Position numbers and translations under genes: made by a program. A DNA stretch of 64,000 nt from NCBI GenBank assembly GCA_948467875.1, contig CAOKFZ010000009.1, positions 1 to 64,000 of the forward strand, read 5' to 3'. The number at the start of each line of letters is the position of its first letter. Position 1 is the stretch's first letter. The DNA comes from an uncultured Clostridium sp. Lineage in GTDB: Bacteria; Bacillota; Clostridia; TANB77; CAG-508. This document shows, one piece after another, positions 58,551 to 64,000 of this stretch. The notes below the pieces were generated by a model. It was not told where the DNA came from and searched no databases. It was given only the letters and a program-made list of their open reading frames with translations.

Positions 58551-59297
58551 CTAAATTACCATGTCATTCATTGAATATAAGCCATTATTTTTATGCAATA
58601 CAAATTGTGCCGCCTTAATTGCACCTCTTGCAAACACACTTCTTGAAGTACAATTATGTGTAATCTCCAAACTTTCATTCTCGCCAAAGAAAATCACAGA
58701 ATGCTTCCCAACCTCTGTTCCTCCACGAATCGAATGAATGCCGATTTCTTTTTTGCCACGTTTTTCGCGTTTACTGTGCCTATCATATTCATAAGTCATT
58801 TCATAATTCAAAGCCTCATTCAAGCTATCCGCTAAAATCAAAGCTGTACCACTTGGGCTATCAATTTTTCGATTATGATGTGTTTCCACAATTTCAATAT
58901 CCGAATTTTCCAACTTCAAAGCAATTTCTCGAATAACTTTTGCCATCAAATTAATTTCATAAGACATATTCGCAGACTTAAAAATCGGCAAACTTTCGGC
59001 GTATTTTTCAATTTTCTTCATCTGGCTATCCGAAAAACCTGTTGTCGCAATCACAATTGGAATCGTGTTCTTTTTCGCAAATTCCAAAATCTCAAATGTT
59101 GCCTCTGGTACTGAAAAATCAATAATCACATCAGGAATCACATCAATTTCTGATACTTTCGTAAAAACTGGAAATGGATTATCCCCAGTATCCGTTCTAT
59201 CAACACCACAAACAACATCCATGTCTTGTGCAAGTTTCACTTCTTTGGAAACAACTTGTCCCATTTTCCCATTACAACCACTTACCAAAACTTTCAT
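58551..59297 (-). CDS. dapB: 4-hydroxy-tetrahydrodipicolinate reductase
   Basis: 248 residues. NAD(P)-binding VLVSGCNGKMGQVVSKE, the catalytic ETHHNRKIDSPSGTAL, and GTEVGKHSVIFFGENE. It makes tetrahydrodipicolinate for lysine and diaminopimelate, so for peptidoglycan and spore dipicolinate. Close to dapA, with an HD-domain gene in between. Confidence 0.95.
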   Translation of the reverse strand: MKVLVSGCNGKMGQVVSKEVKLAQDMDVVCGVDRTDTGDNPFPVFTKVSEIDVIPDVIIDFSVPEATFEILEFAKKNTIPIVIATTGFSDSQMKKIEKYAESLPIFKSANMSYEINLMAKVIREIALKLENSDIEIVETHHNRKIDSPSGTALILADSLNEALNYEMTYEYDRHSKREKRGKKEIGIHSIRGGTEVGKHSVIFFGENESLEITHNCTSRSVFARGAIKAAQFVLHKNNGLYSMNDMVI

Positions 59298-59310
59298 AAA
59301 AACTCCTTTC

Positions 59311-59862
59311 TCATTCTAAAAAATTCTTTTGTTTCTTTGCATTCTCTGCCTTTTTTAATTTTTTCAAATATTTTTTATACTTCAAAAACTCAAAAAATTC
59401 CTTTGCCGCACAATATTTATCCACAAATGTGACAATATAACTTTCCGAAAACCTTGGTAACCTTATGGTTAACGGCCACATATGTTTCAAAATAATATCT
59501 TTTTCCACTTCATTTAACTCAAAGTTTTCACACGCATTGTGAAAAGCAATGCGGGGGTGTCGATATGCATGAAACTTCTTCTGCCCTTCAACCCCTTTAT
59601 TTCTCCAATCATAAAAATAAAAATCATGCAGCATTGCTCCTCTCGCAGCTGAAACATAATCCAATCCGCACTTCTTGCAAATTACATAAGTGTAATACGC
59701 AACACTATAGCAATGCTCATATCGTGAACTTTTCATATGTTGCAAATGTTCTTTCAAAGAAATCACACTCGAATTCTCCACAATATCCTGAATAATCTCA
59801 TTAAATTCCTGAATATCCGCTTCAACCTTTATCAAATTTGGTTTTGGTTCTTCTGGCTTCAC
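59311..59862 (-). CDS. HD-domain hydrolase between dapB and dapA
   Basis: 183 residues, starting GTG at 59862 after GGGAGTAGG. The HD motif is AARGAMLHDFYFYDW, with upstream histidine SVAYYTYVICKKCGL and a downstream HMWPLTIRLPRFSESYIVTFVD (split) that completes the metal site. Clostridia often carry such an HD protein; the substrate is unknown. Tail of Lys-rich residues. Confidence 0.8.
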   Translation of the reverse strand: MKPEEPKPNLIKVEADIQEFNEIIQDIVENSSVISLKEHLQHMKSSRYEHCYSVAYYTYVICKKCGLDYVSAARGAMLHDFYFYDWRNKGVEGQKKFHAYRHPRIAFHNACENFELNEVEKDIILKHMWPLTIRLPRFSESYIVTFVDKYCAAKEFFEFLKYKKYLKKLKKAENAKKQKNFLE

Positions 59863-59877
59863 TTTTTTCCTACTCCC

Positions 59878-60762
59878 TTAAACGATTTTCATTTTATCCA
59901 TTTCTTTTTTCAACATATCTTGATTTTGTCTGCTCATCGCTACCAATGGCATCCTTGGCACGCCACAATCATACCCTTGCAAATTAAGCGCTGCCTTCAC
60001 TGGAATTGGGTTGACTTCTGAAAAAAGAACCTTAATAAGTGGAATTGCTTTGATTTGAGCCTCTTTTGCTTTTTCCAAATTTCCACTTAAAAAATCTTCT
60101 ACCATAGTATGTGTAAATTCAGGCATAATATTAGAAAGAACCGAAATAACCCCAATACCACCAACTGACAAAACTGGCAAAATCTGGTCATCATTTCCTG
60201 AATAAATATTTAATTCATCTCCACACAAATTCGCAATTTCAGCCACTTGTGATAAATTCCCACTGGCTTCTTTAATCGCTACAATATTTTTTAACTTTGA
60301 AAGTTCTTGACAAGTTTTCGGTAAAATATTCACACCCGTTCTACTTGGCACATTATACAAAATAATCGGCAAATTTGTCTCTTTTGCAATTGCCTTGTAA
60401 TGTGCCACTAAACCATCTTGCGTCGTTTTGTTATAATACGGAGTCACAACCAATGCGCCATCTACGCCCACACTTTCTGCAAATTTCGTCATTTCAATCG
60501 CTGATTTGGTACAATTAGAACCAGTTCCCACAATCACTGGAACCCTCTTATGTACTACTTCCACCGCAAATTTTATCGTCTCTTTTCTTTCCTCTGGCAT
60601 CATGGTAGACGATTCGCCAGTCGTTCCACAAACCACAAGCGCATCGATTTTGTTCGCAATTTGGTTTTCAATCAATTTCTCAAATTCTTTAAAGTTCACA
60701 CCTTTTTCCGTAAATGGCGTTACAATCGCTGTTGCACAGCCTTTAAAAATAATTTTTTTCAT
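59878..60762 (-). CDS. dapA: 4-hydroxy-tetrahydrodipicolinate synthase
   Basis: 294 residues from the ATG at 60762. CATAIVTPFTEKGVNF, the GTTGESSTM motif, YYNKTTQDGLVAHYKAIA, and Tyr in LYNVPSRTGVN. The Schiff-base lysine is in IVAIKEASGNL. It condenses pyruvate with aspartate semialdehyde, the first step of the lysine/DAP branch. The product passes to DapB, encoded two genes downstream. Confidence 0.95.
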   Translation of the reverse strand: MKKIIFKGCATAIVTPFTEKGVNFKEFEKLIENQIANKIDALVVCGTTGESSTMMPEERKETIKFAVEVVHKRVPVIVGTGSNCTKSAIEMTKFAESVGVDGALVVTPYYNKTTQDGLVAHYKAIAKETNLPIILYNVPSRTGVNILPKTCQELSKLKNIVAIKEASGNLSQVAEIANLCGDELNIYSGNDDQILPVLSVGGIGVISVLSNIMPEFTHTMVEDFLSGNLEKAKEAQIKAIPLIKVLFSEVNPIPVKAALNLQGYDCGVPRMPLVAMSRQNQDMLKKEMDKMKIV

Positions 60763-60844
60763 ATTTTTCACCTTTTTCTTTTCAGGTCCCGAAAATGTTA
60801 ATCAACAATTTTCTTATTTATTATATGCCAGAACGAAAAAAAAA

Positions 60845-61402
60845 TCAATTAAAAATTTCATTTAATTCATATTTTCTAATTTCACAATTCCTAATGCCCA
60901 TTCTCGGCACTTGACCATCTTCCTCAATTCCCGTAAAATACGCTTGAATAGCTTGCGCCGTTCCTCCATGTGTCACAAGCAAAACATTTTTGTCTTGATA
61001 CTGTTCCTTCACTTCGTCCAAAAATTCGCTCACTCTCTTGCAACACTCTACTACTGGTTCTACATTATCTGTTTTCACATTTAACGAATAATTCCAAGCA
61101 TCCTGAAATTCGGACTGGCAACTTTCTGGATTTTTCCCTTCTAACTCGCCAAATTCCCTTTCCCTCAAACGAGCATCACAAATCACAGGAACTTTTTTAT
61201 CTTGATTCACAATTTCAGCCGTTTTCTTAGCCCTTTTCAAAGGCAAAGAAAAAATAACATCAACATCACATTGATTAAATTCCTCTCTGGCTTGTTGAGC
61301 CTGCTCAATTCCTGTTTCATTTAATTCAATATCTGTGCAACCTTGCACTTTTCCTAAAACATTCCAATTCGTCTGTCCATGTCGCATCACATATAAATTC
61401 AT
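60845..61402 (-). CDS. Histidine phosphatase family protein
   Basis: 185 residues. The RHG motif is LYVMRHGQTNWNVLGKVQG, with LREREFGELEGK and the second catalytic His in LLVTHGGTAQAI. The family includes phosphoglycerate mutase-like and CobC-type phosphatases; the substrate is not decidable here. SD AGGAGGAG. It follows the PBP gene directly. Confidence 0.88.
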   Translation of the reverse strand: MNLYVMRHGQTNWNVLGKVQGCTDIELNETGIEQAQQAREEFNQCDVDVIFSLPLKRAKKTAEIVNQDKKVPVICDARLREREFGELEGKNPESCQSEFQDAWNYSLNVKTDNVEPVVECCKRVSEFLDEVKEQYQDKNVLLVTHGGTAQAIQAYFTGIEEDGQVPRMGIRNCEIRKYELNEIFN

Positions 61403-61417
61403 CTTTTTCTCCTCCTC

Positions 61418-63434
61418 TTACTTATGTTTTGTACACATTCCAGGTTCTGTTTCGCTCAAAAAATATTCGGTATACGTATTTTTGCAACTACTTTTTGCTC
61501 TCAAAAAAGTATCTTTACAAATTTCCACAGAAACAACTTCTTCAGATTCCTCAAAACTACTATTTTGCAATTTGGCATGTACTTTTTTCATCACATCAGC
61601 CCACATCTCGCCAGCCGGATTTTTCCCTTGATACTCAATTCGCTCACTCAAATCAAATCCAAACCAAGCCACAGCCGTATAATAATTCGTAAAACCACAA
61701 AGCCAACGGTCATAATCTTCGTTCGTAGTTCCCGTTTTCGCTGCCACTTCCATGCCTTTTATTGCACAATAAGTTGCTGTTCCATTCGCTCCTTTCACAG
61801 GTTCTGTCAACAATTTTTTTGTCACAAAAGCAACCGCCTCTGAAAAAGCTCTCTTTTTCTTCTGTCCCGAATTCATAACAAGACTACCATCACTAGACAT
61901 AATCTTGGTAAAAAAAGTTGGCTCAAGATAAACTCCATCATTCGCAATCGTGCTATATGCACCTGCCATTTCTAACGGCGAAATTCCGTTTGTCTAGTCC
62001 ACCCAAAGCAAGTGACAAATTTTCATCTTTTTCATTCAAAGTCGTAATTCCCATTTTTTTCAAATATTTAATGGCAACACTTGGCGTAAGCTGCTCTATC
62101 ATTTTCACAAATGGAATATTTTGCGACGACTCCACGGCACGCCTAACTGTAATATTTCCTAATTCATCATTATAATTGGTCGGCATATATTCCTCTCCAT
62201 TATAATCAATAAACATCGTCGCTTTATCTTCATATTGGCTCACTGGTGTGATAATTTTTTCAGAAAGCGCAGGAATAAGAACAGCAATCGGCTTACTACT
62301 AGAACCAGTTTGGCGTATACCTTGCGTTGCTCGATTAAAACATCGATTTTCTGTTTTCTCGCCAAGCCCGCCAACACAACCTACTACATAACCATTTTTA
62401 TGGTCAACCATAACCATTGCCGCCTGCGCTACATTTTCGCCATCGCCAGATTTCAATTTATATTTATTTTTCTCAAATTCTTTTTCCATTTCCTCTTGAA
62501 TTTTTGTATCTTGCGTGCTATAAATCTTGGCGTTTGCCATATACAAATAATTCGTTACAAATGTTTGTGTCATCTTTTTTTCTTTTGCCAAATCTGCAAT
62601 CACTTCTGACAAAAGAGCATCCACATGGTAAGAATATACCCCTTGTTCTTCGGTTTCTAGTTTCCCCTTTTTGAAATTCAAACCATTCTCCACATGAGCC
62701 ACAGCTGTATTGTATTCCTCTTCTGTAATGTTCTCTAATTCCAACATTTTACGCAAAACTGTTTTTGTTCTTTTCTTGATTTTTTCAGAATTATCCTTCT
62801 CATCATGAAACGGATTGTACGCATTTGGCGCATGATTAATTCCTGCCAAAAAAGCACATTCTTCCAAACTAAGTTGCGCCACATCTTTATTAAAATAATA
62901 TTGGCTCCCTGCCCCAACGCCATAAATATTAGGACCTACATAAATCGCATTCAAATACGTTCCTAAAATTTCGTCTTTACTCATAAACCACTCAAGCGAA
63001 ACTGCTTTTGTCCATTCTTTGACTTTTCGAGTAATCGAATTCGAGTCGTCTCCTGTTAAATTTTTAACCAATTGCTGTGTAATCGTACTCGCCCCAAAAG
63101 AAGCCTTTCCAAAATGAATAATATAAGAAAAAATAGCCGCGCCCGTTCTTTTAACATCTACTCCAAAATGCTGATAAAAACGTTCATCTTCTATGGCAAC
63201 ATAGGCATTTTTTAAATTGGTTGGCATGGCAGAAAATCCCACATTTTTACGTTTTCTCTCTACCCCAATTTTAGCTACCAATTCTCCATTACTATCAAGC
63301 ACTTGTGACGGTTCATTTGCTGTCATGGCTTTGACAATTTCTTGCCAATTATGTACATCAATACCTGTTTTTACAGCTAAAATAACGATTAAAAATGCGA
63401 TTAAAATCAAAAACACTTTTATTATTTTCCTCAA
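61418..63434 (-). CDS. Class A penicillin-binding protein, with one CGGA recoding site
   Basis: 671 residues when recoded. A membrane helix (about 5-25) precedes the GT51 domain (EDERFYQHFGVD, GASTITQQLVKNL, YLNAIYVGPNIYGVGA). The transpeptidase has TGSSSKPIAVL (active Ser, SxxK), VESSQNIPFVK (SxN) and, after the site, KTGTTNEDYDRWL. Skipping the C at 61988 gives GGLDKGISPLEMAGAYSTIAND. Without the shift the KTGT motif is lost. Start codon TTG at 63434 with GGAGG eight bases upstream. It polymerises and cross-links peptidoglycan. Confidence 0.94.
61985..61988 (-). other. CGGA +1 recoding site in the class A PBP
   Basis: The preceding codon is AAA. Read as one glycine it gives GGLDK-G-ISPLEMAGAY, the highly conserved KG-x-x-PLEMA motif. 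Confidence 0.93.
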
Positions 63435-63455
63435 TTCACAAGCCTCCTTTTGAAA

Positions 63456-63484
63456 ATTATATCATGTCCTACACAAAAAGTCTA
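63456..63484 (-). promoter_or_regulatory. Promoter of the PBP gene
   Basis: TAGACT (63479-63484) and TATAAT (63456-63461), 17-bp spacer, extended TGA. The rest of the gap to 63626 holds one hairpin (ATGACATTTTATGTC at about 63583-63597) and no gene. Confidence 0.65.
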
Positions 63485-63626
63485 CTATCCATAAAAAACA
63501 AATACAATCTTCATAAATTCTTAATCGTTTTGCCCCGCCCGTTTTCTTAACATCGCCTTTTTCGCTATGCAAGCTAAACCTTACATGACATTTTATGTCG
63601 CGTACGTAAACTTAACATTGTTATTT

Positions 63627-63941
63627 CTATCTTAAAATAATTCCTATTATCATTAAAATCAAAATTAGAGTTCCCATTATCGTGATATAATTAGCTAATT
63701 TTTGTGCCTTTTTGTTAAGTATCTCTAATTTTTTAAATTTATCTTCTTCCCCTTTGATTAATTCGTCCAAAGTCACTTCAAATAAATCACTCATTTGTAC
63801 TAACCTTTTCATCGATGGTGTTGTCTCACCTGATTCCCATTTTGAAATCGTTTGTCTTGCCACTTTTAATTCTTTCCCCAATTCATCTTGCGATAAATTC
63901 TTTTGTGTTCTTAAATTGATTAATTTTTGATTAAACTTCAT
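63627..63941 (-). CDS. XRE-type transcriptional regulator with C-terminal membrane helix
   Basis: 104 residues. Helix-turn-helix NLRTQKNLSQDELGKELKVARQTISKWE, split here; residues about 9-38. Then SGETTPSMKRLVQMSDLF and a linker. The final segment (about 82-101: ITIMGTLILILMIIGIIL) is a membrane helix. Small membrane-tethered XRE proteins often sense envelope state, but the target is unknown. The next gene upstream overlaps its start. Confidence 0.85.
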   Translation of the reverse strand: MKFNQKLINLRTQKNLSQDELGKELKVARQTISKWESGETTPSMKRLVQMSDLFEVTLDELIKGEEDKFKKLEILNKKAQKLANYITIMGTLILILMIIGIILR

Positions 63942-64000
63942 ATTTCTTCACTTCTCTTTCTTCTACAATCCCCCAGCGTTTCTCTCCAAAAAAATCATAA
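63931..64000 (-). CDS. C-terminal fragment of an unidentified gene (cut by window edge)
   Basis: Open frame of 22 codons ending YDFFGEKRWGIVEEREVK + KYEV, stop at 63931, overlapping the XRE start by 11 bases. Too short to identify. Confidence 0.45.
   Translation of the reverse strand, partial: YDFFGEKRWGIVEEREVKKYEV

Overview
The window is AT-rich DNA from a Bacillota genome, most likely an uncultivated spore-forming clostridium. Supporting signs are purine-rich Shine-Dalgarno sites, sigma-A-type promoters, an L21 leader, and spore genes (a YunB-like protein, a SipL-like SPOCS/LysM protein, a SpoVB-like flippase). TGA is used as an ordinary stop. Almost everything is on the minus strand. Only three genes are on the plus strand: a Cys-rich protein, an orphan VirD4-like ATPase and a compositionally foreign ORF. 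I saw no rRNA, CRISPR array, transposase or prophage.

The main finding is a genome-wide-looking recoding pattern. Fifteen genes appear broken by a single-base frameshift, and two of them carry two breaks, giving 17 sites. Every site is the same: an extra C directly in front of a codon-aligned glycine codon GGN, so the reading frame meets an in-frame CGG. Deleting that C restores the family sequence exactly, usually at an invariant glycine: Walker A GSGKST (twice), TGAAGFIG of RfbB, MAAGKGTRM of GlmU, GHTFPVF of PlsY, KGISPLEMA of a penicillin-binding protein. Several of these genes are normally essential. By my reading, no native gene here uses CGG as a normal sense codon, while dozens of out-of-frame CGG triplets cause no shift. 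This suggests that a codon-aligned CGG triggers a +1 shift, or that CGGN is read as a four-base glycine codon. The only in-frame CGG read as ordinary arginine lies in the foreign-looking ORF at 55360. CDS coordinates below are given for the corrected (recoded) genes, and each site is also listed separately.

Layout. 1-5.7 kb: a dTDP-rhamnose operon (rfbD, rfbA, a membrane glycosyltransferase-like protein, rfbC, an HD hydrolase, an anchored protein, rfbB running off the edge). 5.8-8.3 kb: a large secreted repeat protein. 8.5-14.8 kb: a cytidylate-kinase-like protein, a MATE exporter and a two-gene ABC exporter, then tRNA-Glu. 15-17.7 kb: a small regulated unknown gene and a Wzz/BY-kinase fusion. 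17.8-24 kb: rlmB-like methyltransferase, ctpA-like protease, two M23 hydrolases and ftsEX, which together form a cell-wall remodelling unit. 24-37.4 kb: metallopeptidase, methionine gamma-lyase family enzyme, WG-repeat protein, pyrophosphatase, gpsA-plsY-der, dCMP deaminase, cyclophilin, radA. 37.6-45.2 kb: GH15 enzyme, glmU, methyltransferase, rpmA-rplU, HU, flippase. 45.5-55.2 kb: orphan VirD4-like ATPase, VanW protein, lepA, LRR protein, spore genes. 55.3-64 kb: foreign ORF, veg-like gene, fba, cdaA, dapB/dapA, phosphatase, class A PBP and an XRE regulator.

Small palindromic repeats are scattered between genes: a double-hairpin family, a 25-bp exact palindrome in two copies, and one 113-nt nested palindrome.
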